From contig JABDHF010000010.1 in assembly GCA_013285595.1 (NCBI GenBank), forward strand, positions 1 through 61,486: 61,486 nt of DNA. The letters run 5' to 3'. The notes under the pieces are model-generated. The model worked only from the letters and a program-made list of their open reading frames with translations. It ran no database searches and had not been told where the DNA came from. The stretch comes from Bacteroidota bacterium (lineage in GTDB: Bacteria > Bacteroidota > Bacteroidia > Chitinophagales > Chitinophagaceae). Position 1 is the first letter of the stretch; each line of letters starts with the position of its first letter. Positions 23,677-32,039 of this stretch are shown piece after piece. A program made the translations under genes and the position numbers.

Positions 23677-23830
23677 AACCTGATATTTATGGTGGTAGTG
23701 ATACAAAAATTATGCCGTGAGTTTATGAATTACAGATTTTTAGAGGACTACACTGATTCCCCGGATCTGTGTTCCTGGATTTGCTGAAGATCATATTTGG
23801 GGGTTATTTACACATGTATATATAATTTAT

Positions 23831-23883
23831 TTAAAACAAGATCCTTTACTGGCGCTGATTTGATGGCGATTTCCGGGGAGGAC
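23831..23883. repeat. 53-bp direct repeat, copy 1
   Basis: Matches 23989-24041 at 48 of 53 positions, with 158 bp between starts. The best conserved part is CCTTTACTGGCG and TTGATGGCGATTTCCGGGGA. It lies in the 587-bp gap 23707-24293, which has no supportable gene. Each copy is preceded by an AT-rich TTTAAAA stretch and followed by a T-rich one, so small RNA genes or protein-binding sites are both possible. Confidence 0.75.
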
Positions 23884-23988
23884 TGTATTTGTTTTCTTGT
23901 TTGAACTAAGATTTATGGGATTAAAGGATCTTAGGATGTTGGATGCGAAATATTCTTGTGGCTGTTCATGCATATTTTTTTGTTTAAT

Positions 23989-24041
23989 TTAAAATAAGAC
24001 CCTTTACTGGCGTGGGTTTGATGGCGATTTCCGGGGAGGAC
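23989..24041. repeat. 53-bp direct repeat, copy 2
   Basis: The second copy of the repeat at 23831-23883. All five differences lie in the first 20 positions, and the last 33 nt are identical. Downstream the sequence changes to the palindromic repeat at 24191. Confidence 0.75.
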
Positions 24042-24190
24042 ATCGCTATGTTTTCATGTGCTCTATTGCTATGGAATTGGGTTTATTTGTAAGGGTGGAT
24101 CGTAACACGGCCTTTTTAAGGGAAAGTTACGGCACATGGGTTGGAGCGGGAACAGGTATATTGGCTTCGGTGACCGGCCGGGAAGGTAAT

Positions 24191-24236
24191 GTGTATTGCA
24201 AATTCACAACCATGTTCGGAATTGCAAATTCCAAAC
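24191..24236. repeat. Paired palindromes with TTGCAAA core, copy 1
   Basis: Two adjacent hairpins: GTGTATT/AATTCAC and GTTCGGAATT/AATTCCAAAC, each around a GCA centre and separated by AACCAT. The same pair, better preserved, is at 26382-26430, and a related pair is at 44511-44553. The layout is REP/BIME-like. No transposase of the REP-associated type is in this window. Confidence 0.65.
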
Positions 24237-24293
24237 GGCGAGTACAACCGCACCGCCCGGCATCGTGGTTTTAAGCAAGTATGAGCGGCTCCA

Positions 24294-24695
24294 TCAGGCC
24301 AATATCTTGCTAACCAGGTCTTTTACCAATTTGCCTATCTGATCCCGCACATCATTAAATTGATCCTTATCCATATCTCTCGGGTCCGGTATTTGCCAAT
24401 CAAGGTGTTGCTTAGCTGGCATCCAGGGACAAGCATCGCCGCAGCCCATTGTAACTACTGCATCAAATGGTGCATGATTCTTTACCTCATCAAGGCTTTT
24501 GCTGTGGTGTTTGCCTAAATCATAACCCAACTCTTTCATGGCAGCAATAGCTTTGGCGTTAACTACACCGCCCGGGCGGGAGCCTGCACTAAATGCTTCT
24601 ATTTTTTCATTGCCATATATGGTTGCAAAAGCCTGCGCCATTTGGCTGCGGTTGCTGTTCTCAATGCATACGAAAAGTATTTTTTTCATGATCAA
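24294..24695 (-). CDS. arsC: Arsenate reductase (LMW-phosphatase type)
   Basis: 133 residues (start 24695, or 24689 two codons in). The P-loop CIENSNRSQMAQ carries the CX5R signature. FSAGSRPGGVVNAKAIAAMKELG and MGCGDACPW (a further Cys) follow, with the DPRDMD segment after that. It reduces As(V) to As(III) with thioredoxin or glutaredoxin. Its start overlaps the stop of the small membrane gene (ATGA). Third gene of an arsR-smallTM-arsC operon. No arsenite exporter is found nearby. Confidence 0.9.
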   Translation of the reverse strand: MIMKKILFVCIENSNRSQMAQAFATIYGNEKIEAFSAGSRPGGVVNAKAIAAMKELGYDLGKHHSKSLDEVKNHAPFDAVVTMGCGDACPWMPAKQHLDWQIPDPRDMDKDQFNDVRDQIGKLVKDLVSKILA

Positions 24696-24844
24696 TCTAT
24701 TTTAGCGATGCTGATAACGATCCAAAGCAGGTTGATGATCGTGAAGCGGGGATCGAAGCCGTAGATCATATTAAGGGCAAGTATGGCAACCAGGATAATC
24801 CCGAATCTTTTGTGCCTTAATAAGTATGTTTTTGTCTTTTGCAT
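24692..24844 (-). CDS. Small membrane protein in the arsenic operon
   Basis: 50 residues from ATG 24844 (the open frame extends to 24892). Basic start MQKTKTYLLRHKRF, then two hydrophobic helices, GIILVAILALNMIYG and FTIINLLWIVISI, parted by FDPR. The function is unknown. Position between arsR and arsC and the 4-bp overlap with arsC imply co-expression. Confidence 0.6.
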   Translation of the reverse strand: MQKTKTYLLRHKRFGIILVAILALNMIYGFDPRFTIINLLWIVISIAKID

Positions 24845-24975
24845 ATTTGTTTGCAGCAGTTTTAGCAACAACCCGATCCCGGCGAACAACAAGCTTATGT
24901 AGCTGCGAGGCCTGGTAACGAGGCTTTTTCTTTTTTATATTAATTGCAATATTGCGATAGAGGTAAGCAAAAAAA

Positions 24976-25305
24976 TCAGCAACAATTTTGAGACGCCGGA
25001 GCTTCTTTAAAGAAGTGAGCAAATACTTCTTTATATGCGCTCCATACAAGAGGGTCAATGCAATAACAGATACTTGTTCCTTCAATAGTCCCTCGTATCA
25101 GTCCAACATTTTTCAACTCTTTTAAATGCTGAGAAATAGTAGCCTGCGCCAAACCTAATTCATCAACCAGATCTCCACAAATGCATGCGTTTGCTTTTAA
25201 AAGCTCGTGTAAAATTGCAATACGGGCAGGGTGTGCTATAGCCTTTGCCATAGCGGCTATTTCATTTTGCTTTTTTGTAAACAGCTCTTTTTTTGTAGCG
25301 CCCAT
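24976..25305 (-). CDS. arsR: ArsR/SmtB-family metalloregulator
   Basis: 109 residues. Winged helix: AKAIAHPARIAILHELL, then CICGDLVDELGLAQATISQHLKELKNVGLI (recognition helix), then GTIEGTSICYCIDP. Candidate thiol ligands are ACICGD in the helix, CYC in the wing and the terminal NCC. It should repress the operon and let go on binding As(III). Its own ATG lies inside a perfect palindrome (25302-25333), the expected operator. Confidence 0.9.
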   Translation of the reverse strand: MGATKKELFTKKQNEIAAMAKAIAHPARIAILHELLKANACICGDLVDELGLAQATISQHLKELKNVGLIRGTIEGTSICYCIDPLVWSAYKEVFAHFFKEAPASQNCC

Positions 25306-25344
25306 ATCAATCGTAAAATTACGATTGATATGGCAATCACCAAA
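25302..25344 (-). promoter_or_regulatory. ArsR operator overlapping promoter and start codon
   Basis: CCATATCAATCGTAA (25302-25316) and TTACGATTGATATGG (25319-25333) form a perfect 15-bp inverted repeat with a 2-bp centre. On the minus strand TTTG (25344-25341) and TAATTTTA (25321-25314) are 19 bp apart, the Bacteroidota promoter spacing, so the -7 element lies at the palindrome centre. The arsR ATG (25305-25303) is at its other edge. Binding would block both transcription and start. Confidence 0.8.
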
Positions 25345-25440
25345 TATTTTTTTTTGACGCGGCTGTAGTTTGTAATTCTATTCACCTGAATTAACCTTTA
25401 TTTATCGTTCTCATTGCTACAGCTGCATTAGCTTTATGCT

Positions 25441-26379
25441 ATGTCACAACCTTATAAAATTGCAATAGCCGGGATAGGCGGAGTAGGCGCTTTCTATGGT
25501 GGATCGTTAGCGAAGGCATACCCAGATCCTTCTTCTGTAAGTGTGAACTTTGTAGCCAGGGGTGGCCATATGCGGGCTATTCAGCAAAATGGCTTGCAGC
25601 TGCAAATGGATAATGGAGTTGTGACTTCGTGGCCCCAGGCGGTAACAGATAATCCGGCAACGCTGGGGAAGCTGGACCTTATTGTTTTTTGCTGCAAGGC
25701 TTATGACCTGGAGCGTTTTGCATTGTCGTTTTCGGAGAATATTGGGGCCGGTACCGTGCTGCTGCCACTGCTGAATGGCGTGGATAGTACGGAGGTATTG
25801 CAACATTTACTTCCTGGTACCGAGGTGCTTTATGGGTGTACTTATTTGTTTGCAAAGAGAATTGCAGACGGGGTTATAAAAATAACCGGCGACCTGAACC
25901 AGCTGTTGCTGGGCAGTGCCGGGAGCGATAAAACAGAGGTAGAGCGGATAGCAGGGATATTTAAGGCTACTGGTGTAAATGTGAGCGCCAATGATGATAT
26001 CAGACTGAAACTGTGGGAGAAGTATTCGTTTATATCGCCCATGGCTACGGCTACTTCGGCATTCAATAATTCTGTTGGGGAATTGCTGGTTGATAGTGAA
26101 AAGAAGCTGACTCTGCAACAATTAATGGAAGAAGTGGTATTGCTGTCGGAGCATAAGCGTATTGGCCTTCCTGGGGGCATCATTGATATAAATTCTACCA
26201 AGCTTTCGAAGCTGCCGGCAGAGGCTACCTCGTCTATGCACAATGACTTTAAAGCGGGCAACAGGACGGAGCTGGAAACGCTGACGGGCTATGTGGTAAG
26301 GGAGAGTGAACAACTAGGCATTAGCGTGCCGACATATACGCGGCTGTATGCATTGCTGAAGGAGAAGGCGGGGTCATAA
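25441..26379 (+). CDS. 2-dehydropantoate 2-reductase family (ketopantoate reductase)
   Basis: 312 residues. NADPH motif AGIGGVGAFYGGSLA at the start, then VFCCKAYDLE, LLPLLNGVDSTEVLQ, the catalytic Lys in LKLWEKYSFISPMATATSAF, and the C-terminal SSMHNDFKAGNRTELETLTGYV that binds substrate. PanE makes pantoate for coenzyme A; paralogues with this fold exist and panB/panC are not nearby. Divergent from the arsenic operon. Confidence 0.85.
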   Translation: MSQPYKIAIAGIGGVGAFYGGSLAKAYPDPSSVSVNFVARGGHMRAIQQNGLQLQMDNGVVTSWPQAVTDNPATLGKLDLIVFCCKAYDLERFALSFSENIGAGTVLLPLLNGVDSTEVLQHLLPGTEVLYGCTYLFAKRIADGVIKITGDLNQLLLGSAGSDKTEVERIAGIFKATGVNVSANDDIRLKLWEKYSFISPMATATSAFNNSVGELLVDSEKKLTLQQLMEEVVLLSEHKRIGLPGGIIDINSTKLSKLPAEATSSMHNDFKAGNRTELETLTGYVVRESEQLGISVPTYTRLYALLKEKAGS

Positions 26380-26381
26380 GA

Positions 26382-26430
26382 GTGGATCGCAAATCCACAA
26401 CCATGTGGTTCGGAATTGCAAATTCCGAAC
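26382..26430. repeat. Paired palindromes with GCA core, copy 2
   Basis: GTGGAT/ATCCAC (26382-26398) and GTTCGGAATT/AATTCCGAAC (26408-26430, perfect 10-bp arms with a GCA centre). Same order and AACCAT spacer as 24191-24236. It sits 2 bp after the ketopantoate reductase stop and could also work as a transcription end for the convergent genes. Confidence 0.7.
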
Positions 26431-26465
26431 AGCGCGGGGCCAATGAGAGAAAACAGGTATACAAC

Positions 26466-26756
26466 TTATAAGTCAAAGCCATATAGCTCTTTCAGATGGT
26501 TTTTTACTTCCTGAGTTGGTGTCTCGCCATAACATGAAGCTATTACTTCGCCATAGTTTTCAAAATCAATAGTACCTGTCTTGGCCTCTATAGCTTTTAA
26601 GAACTTATTTTCCATTTCGGGTTCTATTAAAACAAAATAATAAGCCCAACGTCCAGTACTATCCTTTCCTTTTAGCTTGTGTACATTATGCCCATTCCTG
26701 CTAATGTATTGTTTTTTCAACAACTGTTTTAGTTTAATGACCTCACTGTTTTGCAT
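26466..26756 (-). CDS. Small protein downstream of SIR2 gene, function unknown
   Basis: 96 residues. An N-terminal basic helix (VIKLKQLLKKQYISRNGHN) and a compact alpha/beta body with GKDSTGRWAYYFVLIEPE, KTGTIDFENYGEVIASCYGE and a KNHLKELYGFDL end. I recall similar small proteins in many genomes but no named function. It starts 6 bp after the SIR2 gene stop, so the two are one operon. It could modulate or accompany the SIR2 effector. Confidence 0.7.
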   Translation of the reverse strand: MQNSEVIKLKQLLKKQYISRNGHNVHKLKGKDSTGRWAYYFVLIEPEMENKFLKAIEAKTGTIDFENYGEVIASCYGETPTQEVKNHLKELYGFDL

Positions 26757-26762
26757 AATAAC

Positions 26763-29072
26763 TCAGTTTATTTTCATGTCTAATAAAATGTTAGCATCTA
26801 AATTTGCAAGCTTACACGCATATTCTATATCGGTATTTTTTAATTCGTTCGCAACTCCTATCTCCAATAACCCACCCAGAGACAGACAACGATATTGATT
26901 GTCAAAATCCTTCGAGTCACAGCTAACGATAGCTTTTAGAATGCCTGCGCCTTTTTTTTCCGGAAGTTTTGTAAGTCTATGAATGACCTCTATTTTCTCT
27001 TTAGCAATGTTGTTTAGATCAAAAATAAACCCAGCAATAGCCGCATTCATTTCATCAATCCAAACATCCATGCGAAGAATGGCAACGGCAATTCGTTGAT
27101 TCCACAGCGTATTAAATTCATTTTTTTTAAATACCTTTACTACGAATTCTATTAATTCAGCCGGAGGTTCACACCTTTTGATTTGAATGTCTATTGAAGA
27201 TTCTTTATCATTTTTTTGTCTAAACCAATTTAAGCTTTCTTTGTCTGATACATGAGATTGAAAAACAAAGGAAATTGTAAGAATAAGATTGTTAAGTGAT
27301 AGACTTGTATTTCTGCCGCTAAGAAGTTCCTTTATAAGTGCATCTCTATCGGCATCTCTAATTCTATTTCCGTCAGGAATGTCCCTGCCTGTTCTTACTA
27401 TCCAACGTAATGCTGCGGCTGAAGCAATTCTGTCTGCATTAATTTCGCTTTGCAACATCCTTATTAACTTGTCAAGGATGATATTAATCTCTGGTATTTT
27501 TTCACTTGGTTCGCACAAAAGCCTAAAACCCCATTCTAATACTTGGAATGCAGCGTGTATGCGTTGAATGGTTTCGGAGGAATCTAACTGGCTGAATATT
27601 GCTATTTTCCCATGGTCAGTTTCAGGATAATATCCATCTATTACCAATTTTTCAATTGCAGAACTGTCAAAGGCTATATCGTTCGAGTAATTTCCTGGAC
27701 TTAGCATGGTATTTATTATCGTGGCCCAATAGAATTTTGTCCTTTCGTTACATGGAGAATCTATACTAATTTCTTTTAAATATTCTGAGAAGCCATCTTC
27801 TGGCATATTGGTTGTTATCGTATTTACAATCCAACGACAATTTTGATCACTTATTCTGTCTTTTACCAGCAGTGCGTGGGCAAATGCTGTAGCTCGCATT
27901 TGAGCCAATTTATTAAATGGTGAATAGACGGAACGATTTTTTATTTTGGTAGAAATAAAATAGTATAACGTCTCAAGCTCTATTGCTAAAAAATTAGCTA
28001 TTTCTTTTTGTGCTTTATCTTTTTCAACTTCACTTTCAAAAGAACTACCAAGACTGTTTATCGATTTCGAAAGATTATCAATATTTTTTTTCGTTTCTTT
28101 TTCCCACAAATTAATTACTGTTTCAAATACCGAATCAATGGGTATTTCAAAATCGTTTAGTTTAGATGCATTAATATTTTGTTCAGTTTCTAAATCAGAA
28201 TATATCTTTCCATTTAATGTAGCATCAAACACTTTTGGCCGCGAGTCTCTTAAATGATTTTTAATTTGTTCAATTATAGCAGGTATTTCATCGTGGCTAT
28301 CATATTCTATAAGCTGGATAGGGATGCTGTTTAATGTTTCTTTTCTATCCAATATTTCGCCTCGTTTAAGTAATACAAATGGTCGGGGAGCATTATTATG
28401 AAAGATCCGATTATAGTACTCCAAAATAGATATGAAATCGGGATCTGATAGCGAATAACCAACAGTTAAAATAGTATTTCCTCCAAATAAAATATTAAGT
28501 ATTGTTATATATTTTGGATCCTTAATTACATTGGAATAATCTTCACTGGTTAATATCAGGTTTTTTGTTGGGTTTTTGTTAGAAATACATCCATGAATTT
28601 TGGCAAAAAAATTAGAAGCCCAAAAGTTTGCGGGTTGGTCAAAAGCATCGGGATATGTTAAAGGTTTTATTTTACGATCACTATTTTCAAAAACGCGGTC
28701 AAAATTTGTTGTTACTACTCCTGCAAACCCAGCATTCAGGATAAGCCTATGCAAATCGGAACCTTTTTCATTCAAATCGTCAGGGTCAAGATGTTCTTGA
28801 AGAAATTTGGAAAAAGCCATTGGGGCAACTTTTTCTTTAAAAATCTTCGCTATTTCCAAGTAATTTTCTTCATGAAATAATTGGTCTAAATGTTGGTTGC
28901 TAGGTTCACTAGAATAAGACTTTAACTTTTGAATCATTGCCTGAACTAACTGTTTCCATGTAGGCAGCCCATTACCATTCTTTCTGACTTTTGATGCAGA
29001 TAATCCGGCGCCAACAAATAGAATTATTTTTCCCTCAATTATGGAGTCGAAGAAGTGATTAAGATTTACCAT
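26763..29072 (-). CDS. SIR2-domain protein, probable anti-phage NADase
   Basis: 769 residues. N-terminal SIR2-like domain (1-270): FVGAGLSAS (19-27), VTTNFDRVF (120-128), catalytic-type His160 in KIHGCISN, and VGYSLSDPDFI (204-214). The remaining ~480 residues are helical, with no motif I recognise, and contain LRWIVRTGRDIPDGNRIRDA and late HEAT-like helices. SIR2 plus a large helical sensor is the plan of NAD-depleting defence proteins such as DSR and Thoeris ThsA types, but length and C-terminus do not match one I can name. AT-rich, unlike its neighbours. The small gene 6 bp downstream is its partner. Confidence 0.83.
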   Translation of the reverse strand: MVNLNHFFDSIIEGKIILFVGAGLSASKVRKNGNGLPTWKQLVQAMIQKLKSYSSEPSNQHLDQLFHEENYLEIAKIFKEKVAPMAFSKFLQEHLDPDDLNEKGSDLHRLILNAGFAGVVTTNFDRVFENSDRKIKPLTYPDAFDQPANFWASNFFAKIHGCISNKNPTKNLILTSEDYSNVIKDPKYITILNILFGGNTILTVGYSLSDPDFISILEYYNRIFHNNAPRPFVLLKRGEILDRKETLNSIPIQLIEYDSHDEIPAIIEQIKNHLRDSRPKVFDATLNGKIYSDLETEQNINASKLNDFEIPIDSVFETVINLWEKETKKNIDNLSKSINSLGSSFESEVEKDKAQKEIANFLAIELETLYYFISTKIKNRSVYSPFNKLAQMRATAFAHALLVKDRISDQNCRWIVNTITTNMPEDGFSEYLKEISIDSPCNERTKFYWATIINTMLSPGNYSNDIAFDSSAIEKLVIDGYYPETDHGKIAIFSQLDSSETIQRIHAAFQVLEWGFRLLCEPSEKIPEINIILDKLIRMLQSEINADRIASAAALRWIVRTGRDIPDGNRIRDADRDALIKELLSGRNTSLSLNNLILTISFVFQSHVSDKESLNWFRQKNDKESSIDIQIKRCEPPAELIEFVVKVFKKNEFNTLWNQRIAVAILRMDVWIDEMNAAIAGFIFDLNNIAKEKIEVIHRLTKLPEKKGAGILKAIVSCDSKDFDNQYRCLSLGGLLEIGVANELKNTDIEYACKLANLDANILLDMKIN

Positions 29073-29157
29073 GTAGTGATAATTGTATTTTTAAATTTAC
29101 AACTCAAATATAAGTTCTCATTATTTTTTTACAGATAACCGGCACTAATCTAAAAAT

Positions 29158-30033
29158 TTACCCCACCCGCTTATGCTTCCACCGTTTGTGGCTCCATAGC
29201 CAGGTTTCGGGTTGTTCCAGTATGTCTTGTTCCAGGCGGCGGGTGTGGAGTTCTGTTAGGGCGCCATCGGGCAGGCTTGCGGGGTCTTCGGTGAGTAGCT
29301 CGGCATACATGGTGTAGTGGCCGCGCTTGGTGCGCTTCACGCAGGCATATATTACGGGCAGGTTCATTTTCCGGGCTATTATCTCGGTGCCTTTAAATAC
29401 GGGAGTCTCCTGGTTGAGGAAGGTCATCCAGTAGCCGTTATTGGGCTGCGGGGTCTGGTCGGCTATAAAGGCTGTGGCGGTGAGCTCGTGCTTGTGCAGC
29501 AGCATGTCTTTGTAGGCGTTTTTCATGGGCAAGAGCCGGGTGCCGTTGCGGGAGCGTATGCGGTGCATAAGCCCATCGAAATATTTATTGGCAAGCGGGT
29601 GGTACAACACATACAGCTGCTGCTGCAACAACAGGCTAAACGGGTGGCCCGACCATTCCCAGTTGCCCACGTGGCCCATCACTAGTATTAGGCTTTTATT
29701 TTCTTCGGCCAGCTTGTCAAAAATAGCTTTAGATGCGGGATCGAACTTACAGCGAATCAGTATTTCGCGCTTGCTGATGGTGAGCATCTTCAGGGTTTCG
29801 AGCATCAGGTCGCACAGGTAACGGAAAAAAGCGCGGCATATACGGTCTATCTCTTTGTCGGTTTTATCGGGGAAGGCGTTGCGGAGATTTTGGCGCACCA
29901 CTTTTCGGCGGTAGCCTATTATGTAGTAAAGAACAAAGTAAATAACATCGGACAGCAAAAAGAGCAGCGGAAACGGCAGTATGGAGATGAGGTAAATAAA
30001 GGGGAGTACTAAATAGTATACCAGCGCTGCCAA
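29158..30033 (-). CDS. Lipid A biosynthesis acyltransferase (LpxL/HtrB family)
   Basis: 291 residues. An N-terminal membrane helix region (VYYLVLPFIYLISILPFPLL) precedes the acyltransferase core with HX4E in GHVGNWEWSG, IADQTPQPNNGYWMTFLN, and VFKGTEIIARKMNLPVIYA, ending PETWLWSHKRWK. It transfers an acyl chain to lipid A precursors at the inner membrane. The reading frame opens with TTG at 30033; no ATG fits better. The lpxR-like gene lies 44 bp upstream on the same strand, so the two may be co-transcribed. Confidence 0.87.
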   Translation of the reverse strand: MAALVYYLVLPFIYLISILPFPLLFLLSDVIYFVLYYIIGYRRKVVRQNLRNAFPDKTDKEIDRICRAFFRYLCDLMLETLKMLTISKREILIRCKFDPASKAIFDKLAEENKSLILVMGHVGNWEWSGHPFSLLLQQQLYVLYHPLANKYFDGLMHRIRSRNGTRLLPMKNAYKDMLLHKHELTATAFIADQTPQPNNGYWMTFLNQETPVFKGTEIIARKMNLPVIYACVKRTKRGHYTMYAELLTEDPASLPDGALTELHTRRLEQDILEQPETWLWSHKRWKHKRVG

Positions 30034-30077
30034 GGTTCGGGGGGAGTTTCAACAAAGCTAATAGAAAAATCAGGATT

Positions 30078-31046
30078 CTATAATCCCACGGCTATCTGCA
30101 CCCCACCCCATACGTGGTAATCGCCGGTCTTGAATTCGCTGCTGAGGTAGCTCTGGAAATACTCGAGGTATAGCCTGCGATATACCACTACAAAACCGAA
30201 GCGGTTCTCGAAGGTGACGCGCTCTATATCTCCGGATGGTATGGTATAAGGGCTGGTGCGGTCGAACAGGCCGCCCTGCATGGTGGCATCGTAGCCAATA
30301 AAGTTAAACCCGGGGTGCTCGTAGGCATATATGCGGAAGTTGCTGCCACTCGCCTGTGCCCCAGAGAATGGCGAATCGAAATAGCCGAACATAAGTGTGG
30401 TACCTATCCCTGCTTTATCGCTAAGCGTACCGGCACGGGCCATGCCTTCGGCATCGAGCGAGAATATTTTGCCTGCGTGTACCAGTTGCTTTTCATAGTC
30501 TACCTGGTAGTTGACAATGGCGTCGTTGTGTATTTGGTTTGGCCAGCCGTGCGGGGTAATGTTATTGAGCCAGCGGTGTATGGCGGTCTGCATTTCCATG
30601 CCACCGGCGGCCTGGCCTATCACCCCGGTGTTGATGGCGGTGGAGAAGCGCTGCCTGTGTACGGAGTCTATGGCTATACTAAAAGTCTTTAGGAAGAAAC
30701 AGCCTGCATAGGGGCGGTCGCCAATGCGTTTGTTAGGGTCGCTGATACTGGTGGGGGTATAGCCCTCGTGCTCCAGGCCTATACCGTAGCGTATGTAGCT
30801 GTAGCGTGGGTGTACCAATAGCTTGCTTAGCGGGAAGTTGGCTACCCATGGGGCTACCAGTTCCAGGTGTATGCCCTGTGTGTAGTATTTATCGGTAGCG
30901 GCAAAAAAGTCGTTTTCGTAATTGAGGCGGAAATAGCGGTCGCTGTTTATGTTTTTGTAGGAGAGGGTGTTATCTATAACCTGTGCGCCGGCTGCAAACG
31001 GGGATAGGGAGATGAGCGATGCTATAATGGTGTTGCGTAGTTTCAT
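30078..31046 (-). CDS. LpxR-like lipid A 3'-O-deacylase (outer membrane)
   Basis: 322 residues with a signal peptide ending AAGAQ. The family (DUF2219) is identified by RLNYENDFFAATDKYYTQG and KRIGDRPYAGCFF, which carry the catalytic Asn/Asp, Thr and His-region residues, and by alternating beta strands of a 12-strand barrel. LpxR removes the 3'-acyloxyacyl chain of lipid A in the outer membrane. It precedes an LpxL-type acyltransferase in the same direction, which pairs making and trimming of lipid A. Confidence 0.85.
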   Translation of the reverse strand: MKLRNTIIASLISLSPFAAGAQVIDNTLSYKNINSDRYFRLNYENDFFAATDKYYTQGIHLELVAPWVANFPLSKLLVHPRYSYIRYGIGLEHEGYTPTSISDPNKRIGDRPYAGCFFLKTFSIAIDSVHRQRFSTAINTGVIGQAAGGMEMQTAIHRWLNNITPHGWPNQIHNDAIVNYQVDYEKQLVHAGKIFSLDAEGMARAGTLSDKAGIGTTLMFGYFDSPFSGAQASGSNFRIYAYEHPGFNFIGYDATMQGGLFDRTSPYTIPSGDIERVTFENRFGFVVVYRRLYLEYFQSYLSSEFKTGDYHVWGGVQIAVGL

Positions 31047-31219
31047 AGTATATGGATATACGAAAGCTGTGCCTGCATAGTTTAGACAGCCCGGTTTTTC
31101 GCGTTACTGAGTGATAATCAAGGGTGCTTTTTCATAGTGGTGGTGGTATTAAATTATATTTTTTAACTAATTAGGAAATTGTTGACAACTTATGCATATT
31201 TGTATACTATTCCACACTT

Positions 31220-31963
31220 ATGGCTGCATATCTTGTTGCTGACAGCGGATCTACCAAGACAGACTGGTGCCTCTTAAAAAAAGGCAAAAAGCCAATGCGT
31301 TTCAGCACGGCGGGTATCAACCCCTACCTGCAAAGCAAGGAGGCCATTGCTGATATGCTGCAAAAAGAACTGCCGTGGGATAATGACAAGCAAAAGGCTA
31401 CGCACCTATCCTACTTCGGCGCCGGGGCGGCAAACCCTGCCAAGCAGGATTTTCTCTGCGAAATACTGAAAGCACACTTCCATATAAAGAAGACCGAGGT
31501 GCAGGGCGATATGGTGGCTGCTGCGAGGGCGCTGTGCGGCACACAAAAGGGTATTGTATGTATACTAGGTACAGGTAGCGCCAGCTGCTACTACAATGGC
31601 ACCAAGATAAAGGAGCTGCGCCCGTCGCTGGGGTATATAGCCGGTGATGAAGGTGGTGGCAACTACATGGGCAAGCGCATACTGCAATACTATGCCTATG
31701 GCACCTTTGATGCAGAGCTGAAGATGGGCTTTGAGATGCGCTTTGGCGATAATATACGCGACATCATCAATACCCTGTACCACCAGCCGAACCCAAACCG
31801 CTACCTGGCATCGTTTGTGACACTGTACTTCTCAGGGTCGGTAGCCTTTGAATTTCGCGATGTGCTTGATAACCTCTGCAGCCAGTACGAGCTGGAAATA
31901 GGCAACGTGATCAAAAGCCCTATGGACGGGCTGATCAAGTATTATAAGGAGCAGATGAAGTAG
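31220..31963 (+). CDS. BadF/BadG-type N-acetylglucosamine kinase-like protein, internally shortened
   Basis: 247 residues against a usual ~283. ASKHA-fold ATP motif ADSGSTKTDWCLL, FGAGAANPAK, CILGTGSASCYYNG and LGYIAGDEGGGNYMGK, ending GSVAFEFRDVL and SPMDGLIKYY. Between NRYLASFVTLYFS and GSVAFEF the family normally has roughly 36 more residues that form a helical part of the second lobe. These are missing in frame, so the enzyme may be inactive or altered. A CATATTTG (-7-like) lies before the start. Confidence 0.8.
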   Translation: MAAYLVADSGSTKTDWCLLKKGKKPMRFSTAGINPYLQSKEAIADMLQKELPWDNDKQKATHLSYFGAGAANPAKQDFLCEILKAHFHIKKTEVQGDMVAAARALCGTQKGIVCILGTGSASCYYNGTKIKELRPSLGYIAGDEGGGNYMGKRILQYYAYGTFDAELKMGFEMRFGDNIRDIINTLYHQPNPNRYLASFVTLYFSGSVAFEFRDVLDNLCSQYELEIGNVIKSPMDGLIKYYKEQMK

Positions 31964-32039
31964 GTTGCCAACATTGTTTTGGCACAATCTTCAATTCTAT
32001 AATTGAAACTTTTATTATCACCATTTCTAAAAAAACAAT

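Noticed and set aside
24056-24274. 72-codon plus-strand frame
   Set aside because: It runs through the end of the direct-repeat region and the palindromic repeat at 24191-24236, has no family-like pattern and no ribosome site.
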